From Desulfuromonas sp. (GTDB lineage Bacteria; Desulfobacterota; Desulfuromonadia; Desulfuromonadales; Geopsychrobacteraceae): a stretch of 40,511 bases of DNA. Below the pieces are notes generated by a model, which saw only the letters and a list, made by a program, of their open reading frames with translations, searched no databases and was not told the DNA's origin. Positions 20,901 to 31,315 of this stretch are shown piece after piece. A program made the position numbers and the translations under genes. Positions within the stretch are counted from its first letter, which is position 1, and every line of letters begins with the position of its first letter. The DNA is taken from assembly GCA_002869665.1 (NCBI GenBank), contig PKUG01000026.1:1-40511 (forward strand). The letters are read 5' to 3'.

Positions 20901-21878
20901 ATGAAGATGAAGTCACTGAAAGTTCTCGGCCTGGCCCTGGCCGCTCTGGTCGCTACGACCACCGTCTCGGTCGCTGCCCCCATCCAGGTGGATGCCAACC
21001 TGAACGATTACGTCAAGGTCCAGGGCGTTGGCGGTACTTTGAGCAGTGTCGGTTCCGACACCCTGAACAACATGATGGCCCTGTGGGTCGAAGGTTTTAA
21101 CAAGCAGTATCCGAACGTTAAGATCCAGGTCGAAGGCAAGGGTTCCAGTACTGCTCCGCCGGCGCTGATCGAAGGCACCAGCCAGCTCGGTCCCATGTCG
21201 CGGAAAATGAAAGACAAGGAAGTTCAGCAATTCGAAGCCAAGTACGGTTTCAAGCCGACCACCATCGGTGTTGCTCTGGACGCTCTGGCTGTCTTCGTCA
21301 ACAAGGACAACCCGCTGAAGGAAATGTCGATGACCCAGGTTGACTCGGTCTTCTCCAAGACTTTCAAGCGCGGTGGCGCTGATGTCACCACCTGGGGCCA
21401 GCTTGGCCTGGCCGGTGACTTCGCCAACATGCCGATCAGCCTCTACGGTCGTAACTCTGCTTCCGGTACCTACGGCTTTTTCAAAGAGCACACCCTGAAA
21501 AAGGGCGACTTCAAAGATATCGTCAAGGAACAACCGGGTAACGCGGCTGTCGTCCAGGGTGTTTCCAGTGACAAGGGCGGCTTCGGCTACTCCGGCATGG
21601 GCTACATCACCTCCGATGTCCGCGCGCTGCCCCTGGCCGGCAAAGATGGCGAGACCGCTTACGCTCCCAACTACGAGAACGTCCTGAGCGGCAACTACCC
21701 GCTCGGCCGCATGCTCTACATCAACGTTGTCAAAGAGCCGAACAAGCCGCTGCCGACCCTGGTCAAGGAATTCCTCACCTACGTCCTGTCGAAGGAAGGT
21801 CAGGAAGTCGTTGTCAAGGACGGATTCCTCCCCCTGCCGGCCGCCGTTGCGCAAAAACAACTGGAGCTGCTGAACTAG
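20901..21878 (+). CDS. pstS: Phosphate-binding periplasmic protein PstS
   Basis: 325 residues with a Sec signal peptide (KSLKVLGLALAALVATTTVSVAA). Phosphate-site features of PstS are visible: GTLSSVGSDTLNNMMALW, EGKGSSTAPPALIEGTSQLG, and GRNSASGTYGFFKEH. It captures phosphate in the periplasm and hands it to PstCA. The ATG at 20901 is preferred because AAGGAG lies nine bases before it, whereas an ATG at 20892 abuts that site. A hairpin follows the stop, and pstC starts 107 bases later. Confidence 0.96.
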   Translation: MKMKSLKVLGLALAALVATTTVSVAAPIQVDANLNDYVKVQGVGGTLSSVGSDTLNNMMALWVEGFNKQYPNVKIQVEGKGSSTAPPALIEGTSQLGPMSRKMKDKEVQQFEAKYGFKPTTIGVALDALAVFVNKDNPLKEMSMTQVDSVFSKTFKRGGADVTTWGQLGLAGDFANMPISLYGRNSASGTYGFFKEHTLKKGDFKDIVKEQPGNAAVVQGVSSDKGGFGYSGMGYITSDVRALPLAGKDGETAYAPNYENVLSGNYPLGRMLYINVVKEPNKPLPTLVKEFLTYVLSKEGQEVVVKDGFLPLPAAVAQKQLELLN

Positions 21879-21911
21879 GAACAGGTTGACCCTCAGCCTG
21901 ATTATACGAAG

Positions 21912-21937
21912 GGCTCTGCCTCGCAAGAGGCAGGGCC
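21912..21937 (+). other. Hairpin between pstS and pstC
   Basis: GGCTCTGCCTC-GCAA-GAGGCAGGGCC forms an 11-bp stem (one G-T pair) capped by a GNRA tetraloop. No T-run follows. It probably stabilises the pstS message or thins transcription into pstC, giving more binding protein than permease. Confidence 0.7.
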
Positions 21938-21985
21938 TGTTCGTGTCTTTGCTTCTTCCCGCTTGTTGATGGGAGACAAGGGAAT

Positions 21986-24211
21986 ATGAATCCAGCTTTT
22001 CTGAAAAAGGTGAAACGGAATGACCGCCTGGCGAGATGGGTGATTACCATCGGCGGCATGGCGATCATTTTCAGCGTCATCTTCATCCTGATCCTGATCG
22101 CCAGAGTTTCACTGCCGCTGTTTCTCTCGCCGGAGAAGGCACTGCGGGCCGATTTTCAGCTCGAACAGGCGCAGGCGCAACAGGTCGCGACCCTCGGGGT
22201 TGACGAATACCTGGAGACCGGTTACCTGGTCGACCGTACGGGACGCTTCGATTTTTTCACCGTCGCCGATGGCAGTCCGCTGGATTCTGTCGCCCCCGCA
22301 GGAGAAGACACGCAGCGGCGCCTGCTGACGGTGGACAGCTACGGGCGCCTCAATCACGCCCTGATCTGGGACGACGGCAGCATCTCCATCGTCCAGGTCA
22401 AGTTCTTCCCCTTCTTTGATGCTCAGAATAACAATCAGCGCAGCATCCGTCACCGCGTCGAAGTTCTGGGGGAGTTCCCTGCGCCGGAAAGCGGCATGCC
22501 GGTCAGAAGTCTGGCACGTAGCGACGGCGAGGAACGCCAGGTCCGGGTCGACCTGTTCGCCGATGGACACCTGCAGGCGACTCTGCAGCAGCGTGAGGAA
22601 TCGTTCCTCGGGGATGTCGAGGTGACGGAAGAAACCCACACCCTGAGCCGCAAATCCGCTGGCGCCGTGACCGCGCTGACCATGAGTCACAACGGCAACC
22701 AGCTCTATATTGCGACGGATGCCGGTGAGATTGAGCGCTGGGACCTGTCCGACAGTGAAGATCCGGTTCTCCTTGAGGTTGTGCACGCCTTTGCCGACCA
22801 GCGCAAGATCACCGCGCTCGACCTGGTCTTCGGCGATGTCTCACTGATCGTCGGCGATGCGCGGGGCGAGTTGACGACCTGGTTCCCGGTGCGTGACGAG
22901 GAAGGGGTGTGGAAGCTGACGAGGATTCATCAGCTCCCCGGCCATAACGCCGCTATCGACTATGTTTCTCCCACCCTGCATGACAAATCGGTCCTCAGCC
23001 GGGCCGATGGTCGCGTGCAGATCAGCCACATGACCAGCGAACGGCTGCTGCTCACGATTGACCCGCCGGGAGAAAAGATCGCCACCTATGCGCTGTCGAC
23101 CCGCGGCAACGGCCTGATCACCCTGAGCGAGAGTGGCCGGGTGGACAGCTGGGAACTCGATATTCCTCACCCGGAGATCAGTGCCAAGACCCTGTTCGGC
23201 AAGGTCTGGTACGAGGGGTATGCAGAGCCGAGCTGGTCGTGGCAGTCCTCCTCCGGCACCGACGATTACGAGCCGAAGCTGAGCCTGACGCCGCTGATCT
23301 TCGGCACCCTCAAGGGAACCTTCTACGCCATGCTGTTTGCCCTGCCGCTGGCGATCTTCGGCGCTATTTATACCAGCCAGTTTGCGCGCCCAAGGTTCAA
23401 GGGGATCATCAAGCCGGCGGTCGAGGTCATGGCGGCGATTCCGACGGTTATCATCGGTTTCCTCGCCGCTCTCTGGCTGGCGCCGCTGATCGAACGCTCC
23501 CTCGGATCGCTGTTTCTCAGCATGATTCTGGTCCCGGCGGCGCTGATGATCAGCATCGCCCTGTGGCAGGCGGCGCGCAAGATCGACCCCCTGAAGCGGG
23601 TTGAGCGCGGTTTCGAGTTTCTCGCTGTGGCGCCGGTGCTGGTGATGGCGGTTGCCATCGCCTCTGTTCTCGGTTCCGGTGTCGAGAGCTGGCTCTTTGC
23701 CGGCGACCTGAAGCAGTGGTTGTTCACCGAGACGGGGAACCGCTACGACCAGCGGAACTGCATCATCATCGCTTTCGCCATGGGGTTTGCCGTCATCCCG
23801 ATCATCTTCACGATTGCCGAGGATTCGCTGTCGAATGTTCCACCGAGCCTGCGTGCGGCGTCGCTGGCCCTCGGTGCGAGCCGCTGGCAGACGGTCTGGC
23901 GGGTGATCCTGCCGTCCGCTTCGCCGGGGATCTTCGCCGGAACCATGATCGGCTTCGGTCGCGCGGTCGGGGAGACGATGATCGTCCTGATGGCGACGGG
24001 AAATACGGCGATCATGGACCTGTCGATCTTTAACGGCATGCGTCCGCTGTCGGCCAACATCGCCGTCGAGATTCCCGAAGCGCCGGTGGACGGGTCGCTC
24101 TACCGCACCCTGTTCCTGTCGGCGGTGATCCTGTTCGTCATGACCTTTGTTGTCAACACGATTGCCGAAGTCGTCCGCCAGCGTTTGCGGGCCAAGTACG
24201 GACGCTTTTGA
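21986..24211 (+). CDS. pstC: Phosphate ABC transporter permease PstC, long form
   Basis: 741 residues, more than twice the E. coli protein. One membrane helix (about 18-42) is followed by a roughly 370-residue periplasmic domain (about 45-415) with beta-propeller-like repeats (for example GAVTALTMSHNGNQLYIATD, AGEIERWDLS, VSLIVGDARGELTTWF), then the usual permease helices and the ABC-coupling loop SLRAASLALGASRWQTVWRV before FGRAVGETMIV. It forms the channel with PstA. Such enlarged PstC proteins are known in some Proteobacteria; the added domain may touch PstS or PhoR. RBS GGGA precedes the ATG. Confidence 0.93.
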   Translation: MNPAFLKKVKRNDRLARWVITIGGMAIIFSVIFILILIARVSLPLFLSPEKALRADFQLEQAQAQQVATLGVDEYLETGYLVDRTGRFDFFTVADGSPLDSVAPAGEDTQRRLLTVDSYGRLNHALIWDDGSISIVQVKFFPFFDAQNNNQRSIRHRVEVLGEFPAPESGMPVRSLARSDGEERQVRVDLFADGHLQATLQQREESFLGDVEVTEETHTLSRKSAGAVTALTMSHNGNQLYIATDAGEIERWDLSDSEDPVLLEVVHAFADQRKITALDLVFGDVSLIVGDARGELTTWFPVRDEEGVWKLTRIHQLPGHNAAIDYVSPTLHDKSVLSRADGRVQISHMTSERLLLTIDPPGEKIATYALSTRGNGLITLSESGRVDSWELDIPHPEISAKTLFGKVWYEGYAEPSWSWQSSSGTDDYEPKLSLTPLIFGTLKGTFYAMLFALPLAIFGAIYTSQFARPRFKGIIKPAVEVMAAIPTVIIGFLAALWLAPLIERSLGSLFLSMILVPAALMISIALWQAARKIDPLKRVERGFEFLAVAPVLVMAVAIASVLGSGVESWLFAGDLKQWLFTETGNRYDQRNCIIIAFAMGFAVIPIIFTIAEDSLSNVPPSLRAASLALGASRWQTVWRVILPSASPGIFAGTMIGFGRAVGETMIVLMATGNTAIMDLSIFNGMRPLSANIAVEIPEAPVDGSLYRTLFLSAVILFVMTFVVNTIAEVVRQRLRAKYGRF

Positions 24212-24272
24212 TGGCAACAGGTTGATTGGACCTGAGCTTAGTGGCTGATTTTTTTGAAGAGAGTCTGAATTT

Positions 24273-25880
24273 ATGAAGAAGCTACCCACCAGGGTGAAAT
24301 ACTGGCGCATCGGCGAACCGATGGTCTGGCTGTCGGGCGCGGCATTGACGACGACCCTGTTGACGGCAATCGTGCTGCTGATCGTCATCATGGTCAACGG
24401 CCTCGGGGTCTTCTGGCCCAGCGATATACAGTTGCTTGAGTTGAAGGACGGCAGCCGGATCGCCGGCACCCTGACGCGTACGGAACCGACCGCGGATAAA
24501 AGCGGTCTGCGGCGTCAGTACAAAATCGCCAACCGCGACCTTTACGGCCTCGATTTCCGCTGGATTGACGAGGCCCAGATCGCTCATGAAGAGATCCCGG
24601 CGAACATGCTGACCCTGGAGCGGATGGAATATGGTGACTTCTACGGCACGTTGAAAAGCCTGGGGCATGCCGGACAGCAGGACCCCGCAACCTTTGCCCA
24701 GCTGGAAAGTGCCCTGGCAGTGGTGAAGGCTGATCTCGATGGATTGAAAGAGCTGGAAGAGAAGCTGACTGCGGCCAGTTACCGGATGGAGAAATTACGG
24801 CTGAAGACGCTTAAGCTCGATTACAACAAGGCTCCGGCAGACAACCCGGAACGGCTTGAAATTGAGTCGGAAAAAGAGCAGATCAAGGCTGAGTTCGCCG
24901 ATCTTCTCGAAGTCCAGCTCAGTCGGACGGCCAAGGTTCGTGAGGCAACAGCGGTTTTTGTCAGCGGCGATGGACGCGAAAAAGAGGTTGTTCTCGCCGA
25001 CATCGTGCGTGCTTATACACCGAATCAGATGAGCGTGACGGAAAAGATCCTCTTCTACGCCGGCAAGCTGGTCGAGCTCTTTATCGGTGAGCCGCGCGAA
25101 TCGAACACCGAAGGGGGGCTGTTCCCGGCGATCTTCGGTACGGTCATGCTGATCTTTGTCATGAGCCTGTTCTCCTTCCCGCTCGGCGTTATCGCTGCGA
25201 TCTACCTGCGTGAATACGCCAAGGAAGGGCTGCTGGTGCGCATTGTCCGCATCGCGGTCAACAACCTGGCCGGGATCCCCTCGATCGTTTACGGGATTTT
25301 CGGTCTCGGCTTTTTCATCTACGGCATCGGTCACAGTATCGACACCCTGTTCTTTCCCGAGCGCCTGCCGACGCCGACCTTCGGGACCGGTGGTCTGCTC
25401 TGGGCGAGTCTGACCCTGGCCCTGCTGACCGTACCGGTGGTTATCGTCTCGACGGAAGAGGCCCTGGGCGCCATTCCGCGCGAGATGCGCGAAGGCTCAT
25501 ACGCGCTGGGATCGACCAAGTTTCAGACCCTGGTGCGGATTCTGCTGCCGATGGCGTCCCCCGGGATCATGACCGGGTTGATCCTGGCCATGGCGCGGGC
25601 GGCCGGCGAGGTGGCCCCGCTGATGATTACGGGGGTGGTCAAGCTTGCTCCGGCGTTGCCGATCGACGGGAACTTCCCGTTTCTGCACCTCGACCGCAAA
25701 TTCATGCATCTCGGCTTCCATATTTACGACATCGGTTTCCAGTCGCCGAATGTCGAAGCCGCCAAGCCGATGGTTTTCGTCACCACTCTGCTGCTGGTCC
25801 TGATTGTTTTGGTGATGAGCAGCGTGGCGATCCGGCTCCGCAATAAGATGAAAAAACGCTATACTTTCGGAACCTTCTAG
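24273..25880 (+). CDS. pstA: Phosphate ABC transporter permease PstA, long form
   Basis: 535 residues. After a first membrane helix (about 17-45) comes a periplasmic insert of about 230 residues that includes a charged helical, probably coiled-coil part (LKELEEKLTAASYRMEKLRL) before the normal permease core. The core shows the ABC-coupling loop MREGSYALGSTKFQTLVRIL and MARAAGEVAPLM. It pairs with PstC; both subunits carry enlarged periplasmic parts. The next gene, pstB, starts 15 bases after its stop. Confidence 0.93.
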   Translation: MKKLPTRVKYWRIGEPMVWLSGAALTTTLLTAIVLLIVIMVNGLGVFWPSDIQLLELKDGSRIAGTLTRTEPTADKSGLRRQYKIANRDLYGLDFRWIDEAQIAHEEIPANMLTLERMEYGDFYGTLKSLGHAGQQDPATFAQLESALAVVKADLDGLKELEEKLTAASYRMEKLRLKTLKLDYNKAPADNPERLEIESEKEQIKAEFADLLEVQLSRTAKVREATAVFVSGDGREKEVVLADIVRAYTPNQMSVTEKILFYAGKLVELFIGEPRESNTEGGLFPAIFGTVMLIFVMSLFSFPLGVIAAIYLREYAKEGLLVRIVRIAVNNLAGIPSIVYGIFGLGFFIYGIGHSIDTLFFPERLPTPTFGTGGLLWASLTLALLTVPVVIVSTEEALGAIPREMREGSYALGSTKFQTLVRILLPMASPGIMTGLILAMARAAGEVAPLMITGVVKLAPALPIDGNFPFLHLDRKFMHLGFHIYDIGFQSPNVEAAKPMVFVTTLLLVLIVLVMSSVAIRLRNKMKKRYTFGTF

Positions 25881-25895
25881 GAGAACAGAGCGAAC

Positions 25896-26672
25896 ATGGC
25901 GAAGTTAGAGATAGAGAACCCGATCGTCCAGGTGAACAACCTGAAATTCTACTATCCCGGAAATGCGCGCGCGCTGCACGGGATCGATATCGCTTTTCCC
26001 GAGAAGCAGGTGACGGCGCTGATCGGACCGTCCGGCTGTGGCAAGAGTACCCTGCTGCGCTGCTTCAACCGGATGAACGACCTGATCGATGGTTGCCGGG
26101 TCGAAGGGGACGTGATCATCGATGGTGAGAACATCTACAACCGCAACACCGACATCATCGAGCTGCGGCGCAAGGTCGGGATGGTCTTTCAGAAATCGAA
26201 CCCCTTCCCCAAATCGATCTACGAAAACGTCATCTACGGGCTGCGGATCGCTGGCGAGAAGGACAGGAGCCTGCTTGATGAGCGTGTCGAGACAAGCCTG
26301 AAAGGGGCGGCACTCTGGGACGAGGTCAAGGAACGCCTGCACGAGAGTGCCCTCGGCCTCTCCGGCGGCCAGATGCAGCGGCTGTGTATTGCCCGGGCGA
26401 TTGCCGTCAATCCGAAGGTTATCCTGATGGATGAGCCCTGCAGCGCCCTCGACCCCAAGTCGACGGCCCGGGTCGAAGATCTGATCGGCGAACTGCGCGA
26501 AGACTTCACCATCATCATCGTGACCCACAACATGCAGCAGGCGGCGCGGGTGTCTGACAACACCGCCTTCCTCTTCGAGGGGAACCTGATCGAATACGGT
26601 TTGACCGATCAGCTGTTCGTGAAGCCACGTAACAAGCAGACCGAGGACTATATTACCGGGCGTTTCGGTTAG
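25896..26672 (+). CDS. pstB: Phosphate ABC transporter ATPase PstB
   Basis: 258 residues, normal length. Walker [11 protein letters not shown]-loop [11 protein letters not shown], signature [14 protein letters not shown], Walker [14 protein letters not shown] and the H-loop [13 protein letters not shown] are all present and unaltered. It powers PstCA and transmits transport state to PhoU/PhoR. AGGAG overlaps the pstA stop (TAGGAG), 11 bases before the ATG. Confidence 0.97.
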   Translation: MAKLEIENPIVQVNNLKFYYPGNARALHGIDIAFPEKQVTALIGPSGCGKSTLLRCFNRMNDLIDGCRVEGDVIIDGENIYNRNTDIIELRRKVGMVFQKSNPFPKSIYENVIYGLRIAGEKDRSLLDERVETSLKGAALWDEVKERLHESALGLSGGQMQRLCIARAIAVNPKVILMDEPCSALDPKSTARVEDLIGELREDFTIIIVTHNMQQAARVSDNTAFLFEGNLIEYGLTDQLFVKPRNKQTEDYITGRFG

Positions 26673-26740
26673 CGGTGATGGCGCAAAACATTAGCAGACC
26701 TCTGATGAATAATATTTCCGAACTGAAAGGATAGACGGGG

Positions 26741-27400
26741 ATGGCCGTATTACTGGAACATGAATTAACCGACCTGAAAAAGAAGATTCTTGAACTCGGG
26801 GCTGCCGTCGAGGGGCGCGTCAAGCAGGCTGTTCAGGCCCTCGTGACCGGTGACTGTCAATTGGCCGAACGGGTGAAAACCGGAGACAGCGAGATCGATA
26901 ACCTCGAGATCGAACTGGAGGAGGAGTGTCTGAAGATCCTCGCCCTGCATCAGCCAGTGGCTTCCGACCTGCGCTTTATCGTCTCGATCCTGAAGATCAA
27001 CAACGACCTTGAGCGCGTCGCCGATTTTGCCGTGAATCTGGCTGAGCGGACGTTCGACCTCGACAAGGAGATGCCGATTGAATGTCCGTATGATATTGCC
27101 AGGATGGGTGAGCTGGTCGAGCGGATGCTGAAAATGGCTCTCGATTCCCTGGTTGAGCAGGATACCGTTCTGGCGCGTGAGACGGTGGAGATGGACAACG
27201 AGGTTGATACCATGCACCGCGAGAATTTCGCCAAGATCAAGGAGGCGATTCGCTCCGATCTCAAGCGCCTCGATGGTCTGGTCTATTACCTGAGTATCTC
27301 CCGCTATCTTGAGCGGATGGGGGACCTGGCGACTAATGTCGCCGAGGACGTCGTCTATCAGGTCGACGGTGAAATCATTCGCCATGGCGGTATTCAATAA
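26741..27400 (+). CDS. phoU: Phosphate signalling protein PhoU
   Basis: 219 residues, the standard length with two three-helix PhoU repeats. Acidic metal-binding-type stretches are seen in both halves: SEIDNLEIELEEECLKIL with LKINNDLERVADFAVNLAER, and ETVEMDNEVDTMHRENF with ISRYLERMGDLATNVAEDV. It binds PstB and PhoR to silence the Pho response when phosphate is plentiful. It ends the pst operon; a terminator follows. Confidence 0.96.
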   Translation: MAVLLEHELTDLKKKILELGAAVEGRVKQAVQALVTGDCQLAERVKTGDSEIDNLEIELEEECLKILALHQPVASDLRFIVSILKINNDLERVADFAVNLAERTFDLDKEMPIECPYDIARMGELVERMLKMALDSLVEQDTVLARETVEMDNEVDTMHRENFAKIKEAIRSDLKRLDGLVYYLSISRYLERMGDLATNVAEDVVYQVDGEIIRHGGIQ

Positions 27401-27432
27401 CCGTTGGTGTTTAGTTTCCGGTAAAAAGTATT

Positions 27433-27458
27433 AGGGCCCTGCACATGCGGGGCCTTTT
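27433..27458 (+). terminator. Terminator after phoU
   Basis: AGGGCCCTGC-ACAT-GCGGGGCCTTTT: an 8-bp GC-rich stem with one wobble pair and four Ts, 32 bases after phoU. Confidence 0.8.
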
Positions 27459-27643
27459 GTCGTTGGCGATCAGCCTGCGGAGAGCTGCTGGCAATCGTGA
27501 TTTCTGTGTTCGACAAAGTCCTGATGCTTTGGCTATACTTTCAGTAATCATATCGTTAGCCCTGACCTGACGCCCACCTCCCGGCTTCGCTGCATATCTC
27601 ATGATCTGAGCCGGACCGGCTCCTGCGTCAAAGGAGAAAGCTC

Positions 27644-30600
27644 ATGCGCCGCTGGCTGAAAATAACCCTCATTACCGCCGCTGTTATTTTTGCCCTCCTG
27701 CTGCTGTCGATGCTGATCGTTCCCTGGCAGATCAAGAAACAGGGGAGTGCCTGGATCGCCGAAAATACGACGCGGACGCTGACCATCGAAAAGGCCTACT
27801 TCAACCCCTTTGCCCTGACCGTGCAGCTCGGGGGGGTGGCCTTGACGGAGCAGGGGAGCAGCGAGCCGTTTGTCAGTTTCGACCGGCTGAAGGTCTCTGT
27901 TGCCTATCGTTCGCTAATTGATCAGGCGCTGATCCTCGACCGTGTCGAACTGGACAATCCCTTTGTCAATATCGAGCTGCTGGATAAGCAGCTGTTTAAT
28001 TTCTCCGACTTTACTCAACTCGGTGGCGATGAACCCCAGGCGGAACCCGTGCCGCCGGGAGAGAGCGATCCCTTCCTGTTCTCGCTGAACAACATCATCA
28101 TCGTCGGTGGGGCGGTCGATTTCACCGATCAGACCTCAGAGAAGAAATCCCAGCATCAGATTCGTGAACTTGAACTCAAGGTCCCCTTTGTCGGAAATAT
28201 CCCCTATCTGACCAACCAGTACGTCCATCCTTACTTACGCATGCTGCTGAATGGTTCGGAGTTTGAGGCCAAGGGGCAGACGAAGCCGTTCAGCGATTCG
28301 ATGGAAACCAGCCTGAACCTGACTCTGGATAAGGTTGACCTGGCGTTTTACGCCTACCACTCGCCGGTTCCTCTGCCGATCGACGTCAAACAGGGGGTTC
28401 TCTACTGCAACCTTGACCTGGGCTACCGGGTTTCCGCGACTTCGGATCCGGTCCTGAAGGTTGGCGGCGAGGTAACGATCAGCGACGTTGACCTGCGCGA
28501 GCTGGACGGCCGCGAGCTGTTCCGCCTTGCCGGGCTGTCTGTCGATATCGATTGGGCCGAGTTGTTCGCGCAGGATTTTAACCTGGTTTCCATTGCTCTT
28601 GATGATCCGGAGATCTTTGTCGATCGCGATGCAGGCGGGCGCTGGAATTTCGAGCGTATCCAGGAGCATCTGGGTGCCGGTCCGGCTGCAGAGCCCGTCG
28701 TCAACGAGGAGCCAGCGGAACCTGAGTCTGAGTCTGAGTCTGAGGCTGCTGGCGGTCTGCCGTTGCTGTTTGTCGAAAAGCTGCTGCTGAACAATGGGCG
28801 GGTCCACTTCCGCGACGATTTTGTCGCCGGTGGTTTCAGTGAAGAGATCGACGCGATCAACCTGCAGCTGGATGGTCTCTCGACCCACCTCGATCAGCAG
28901 ACAGGTCTTGCCTTCACGCTGCACAGCGGGCGGGAGCTGGGTCTGGCGCTTAACGGCACCCTGGCACTCAACCCGGTGTCAGCGACGGTCGATGCGGCGG
29001 CCGACAACCTGTTGCTGGCGCCGCTCTACCCCTATCTTGAGCCGTTCCTGACCGCTCCGGTGGCCGGAACCTTGGGCGTTGGCGGACAGATTCTGTACAC
29101 GCCAGACGGTAACCTGCTGCTGCAGGGGGGACGTCTGGGGCTGAAAGATCTGGCTGTGCCCTTTGCCGGCAAGGACCAGTTCTCCCTTGCCGCTCTGGAT
29201 ATCGGCGACGTCACTCTCGATCTGAACCAGCAGCAGGTGGTGGTTGGCAGCGTTCGGCTGGCGGATGGTGCGGTCAGTGCGACGGTGCTGGCTGATGGCA
29301 GCCTGTCGCCGCTGGCCCTGATCAAGGAACAGCCGCAAGCTGCTGATGACCCCGGGGCTGAGACTGCTGCCGACGCAGGGGAGACGACGCCCTGGTCAGT
29401 CAGGGTCGACAATTTCGACCTGGAGAATTTGGCGCTGAATTACAGCGACCTCTCCCAGGCGAAAAAACCGGGCGTGAAGATTCCGCGCCTGGCACTGCAT
29501 GCGGAGAATCTCAGCTATCCCGTTGCTGCGGAGAGTCCCTTCACGCTGGACGCCCAGATCGGCAAGAAAGGGGCTGTAGATATCGCCGGAACCGTTGTTC
29601 ATACTCCGCTCAAGCTGCAGGCCAAGACGAAAATCAGCAATATCCATCTGGCTGACTACGATGCCTTCATTCCGGAATCGGTCAGACTCAGTCTGCGGAG
29701 CGGCAGTTTTTACACCTCGGCTACCGTTGCCCTCGAACAGCGTGACGGGGAGCTGAGCGGAAATTTCTCGGCGGATACCCTGATCAGCAACTTCAGCCTG
29801 CGTGAGCCGCAGGGTGATGCTGATCTGCTCGCCTGGGAAAGCCTGAATCTCAATGGCATGAGCGGGGAGATCTCTCCCTTCTCACTGCATGTCAAGGAGG
29901 TTGCGCTGAGCAAGTATCGGGCGAATATCGAGGTCAGCAAGGATGGCAGCGTCAACTTGGCGCGGGTTGCATCAGCCGAGGAAGAGTCGCCTGCGGCAGA
30001 CGGGGAAGCCGTTGCTGAGGAGGCGCCGGAAGCCCCGCCGGTCGCTGCGACCGAGGTTGAAGAACCGGCCGCACCGGATATCCGCATCGATGCCCTGACC
30101 CTGCAGGGGGGAACCGTCGCTTTCGTCGATCGGTCGATGGACACCCTGTTCAGTGCGACCATGTACGAGCTGGGGGGGCGGGTGACCGGTATGGCCTCCG
30201 ATCCTGAGATGCAGGCAGATGTTGATTTGCGCGGCCAGCTTGAAAATCATTCACCGCTGACGATTACCGGCAAGCTCAACCCGCTGAGCGGAGATCTGTT
30301 TGCCGACCTGGTGATCAGCTTCAAGGATATCGACCTGACGCCGATGACCCCCTATTCCGGGACGTATATCGGCTACGCCATCGGCAAGGGGAAGCTCTAC
30401 CTCGATCTCACTTACCGGATTGAGCAGCGTAAGATCAAGGCCGCCAACAAGATCCTCATCGACCAGTTCACCCTCGGGGACAAGGTTGAGAGCGAGAAGG
30501 CGGTCTCCCTGCCGATCGGCCTGGCGATCGCCCTGCTCAAGGACAGTAACGGCGAAATTCATCTCGATGTGCCGATTTCCGGTGACCTGGACGATCCCGA

Positions 30601-31270
30601 TTTCAGTGTCGCCGGGGTGGTGTTCACCGTCATCAAGAACCTGATCGTCAAAGCGGCGACGGCACCCTTCTCACTATTGTCGGCGATGCTCGGTGGCGGG
30701 GACGAAGATTTTACCAGCGTGACCTTTGCTCCAGGGTTGGCAGTGATCGATGCCGCCCAGCAGGAGAAGTTGCAGGGGCTGGCTGATATGCTCGCCAAGC
30801 GGCCATCGCTGAACCTGGAAATCAGCGCTTTTGTCGATCCCAACCAGGACCCGGAGAATTACCGCCAGGAACAATTACGCCAGATGCTGGTCGAAGCGAA
30901 GTGGCTTGAGCTGCAGGATAAGGGGAAGGCACCTGAAAGTCGGGACGCTATCGTCATCAGCGACGAGGAATATCCCGAGCTGATCCTGACCGTGTACGAG
31001 AACGCCGATTTTCCACGCCCGCGGAATTTTATCGGCATGTTGAAAAAGCTGCCGGTCGAAGAGATGGAGAAACTGCTGCTGGCCAATATCCTGGCCGGTG
31101 AGGAGCAGATGATCGAGCTGGCCAAGGCCAGGGCGCAGGCGGTGCGTGACGTTCTGGAAGCGGCGAATGGGGAGATCAAACCGCGGCTGTTCCTGATTCA
31201 GAACGATATCAACCTTGCGCCGGAAGAGGGGGCGGCCAGCCGGGTTGAATTCAAGATCAGCGTTAAATAG
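27644..31270 (+). CDS. Giant AsmA-like DUF748 protein
   Basis: 1208 residues. One N-terminal membrane helix (LITAAVIFALLLLSMLIV) is followed by DUF748/AsmA-type repeats (FNPFALTVQLGGVALTEQG, LKVSVAYRSLIDQALILDRV, VDFTDQTSEKK). Two acidic low-complexity linkers (ESESESEAAGG; PAADGEAVAEEAPEAPPVA) separate repeat blocks. The C-terminal part (FTSVTFAPGLAVIDAAQQEKLQGL, then a helical region with RAQAVRDVLE) looks OmpA-like. AsmA-family proteins are long bridges thought to move phospholipids or to affect outer-membrane assembly; that role is inferred from the family. AAGGAG precedes the ATG. It is a single gene ended by a terminator. Confidence 0.88.
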   Translation: MRRWLKITLITAAVIFALLLLSMLIVPWQIKKQGSAWIAENTTRTLTIEKAYFNPFALTVQLGGVALTEQGSSEPFVSFDRLKVSVAYRSLIDQALILDRVELDNPFVNIELLDKQLFNFSDFTQLGGDEPQAEPVPPGESDPFLFSLNNIIIVGGAVDFTDQTSEKKSQHQIRELELKVPFVGNIPYLTNQYVHPYLRMLLNGSEFEAKGQTKPFSDSMETSLNLTLDKVDLAFYAYHSPVPLPIDVKQGVLYCNLDLGYRVSATSDPVLKVGGEVTISDVDLRELDGRELFRLAGLSVDIDWAELFAQDFNLVSIALDDPEIFVDRDAGGRWNFERIQEHLGAGPAAEPVVNEEPAEPESESESEAAGGLPLLFVEKLLLNNGRVHFRDDFVAGGFSEEIDAINLQLDGLSTHLDQQTGLAFTLHSGRELGLALNGTLALNPVSATVDAAADNLLLAPLYPYLEPFLTAPVAGTLGVGGQILYTPDGNLLLQGGRLGLKDLAVPFAGKDQFSLAALDIGDVTLDLNQQQVVVGSVRLADGAVSATVLADGSLSPLALIKEQPQAADDPGAETAADAGETTPWSVRVDNFDLENLALNYSDLSQAKKPGVKIPRLALHAENLSYPVAAESPFTLDAQIGKKGAVDIAGTVVHTPLKLQAKTKISNIHLADYDAFIPESVRLSLRSGSFYTSATVALEQRDGELSGNFSADTLISNFSLREPQGDADLLAWESLNLNGMSGEISPFSLHVKEVALSKYRANIEVSKDGSVNLARVASAEEESPAADGEAVAEEAPEAPPVAATEVEEPAAPDIRIDALTLQGGTVAFVDRSMDTLFSATMYELGGRVTGMASDPEMQADVDLRGQLENHSPLTITGKLNPLSGDLFADLVISFKDIDLTPMTPYSGTYIGYAIGKGKLYLDLTYRIEQRKIKAANKILIDQFTLGDKVESEKAVSLPIGLAIALLKDSNGEIHLDVPISGDLDDPDFSVAGVVFTVIKNLIVKAATAPFSLLSAMLGGGDEDFTSVTFAPGLAVIDAAQQEKLQGLADMLAKRPSLNLEISAFVDPNQDPENYRQEQLRQMLVEAKWLELQDKGKAPESRDAIVISDEEYPELILTVYENADFPRPRNFIGMLKKLPVEEMEKLLLANILAGEEQMIELAKARAQAVRDVLEAANGEIKPRLFLIQNDINLAPEEGAASRVEFKISVK

Positions 31271-31315
31271 GAAAGATAATAACGTAGGGGCGCGGTGTGC
31301 CGTACCCTTTGAAGG

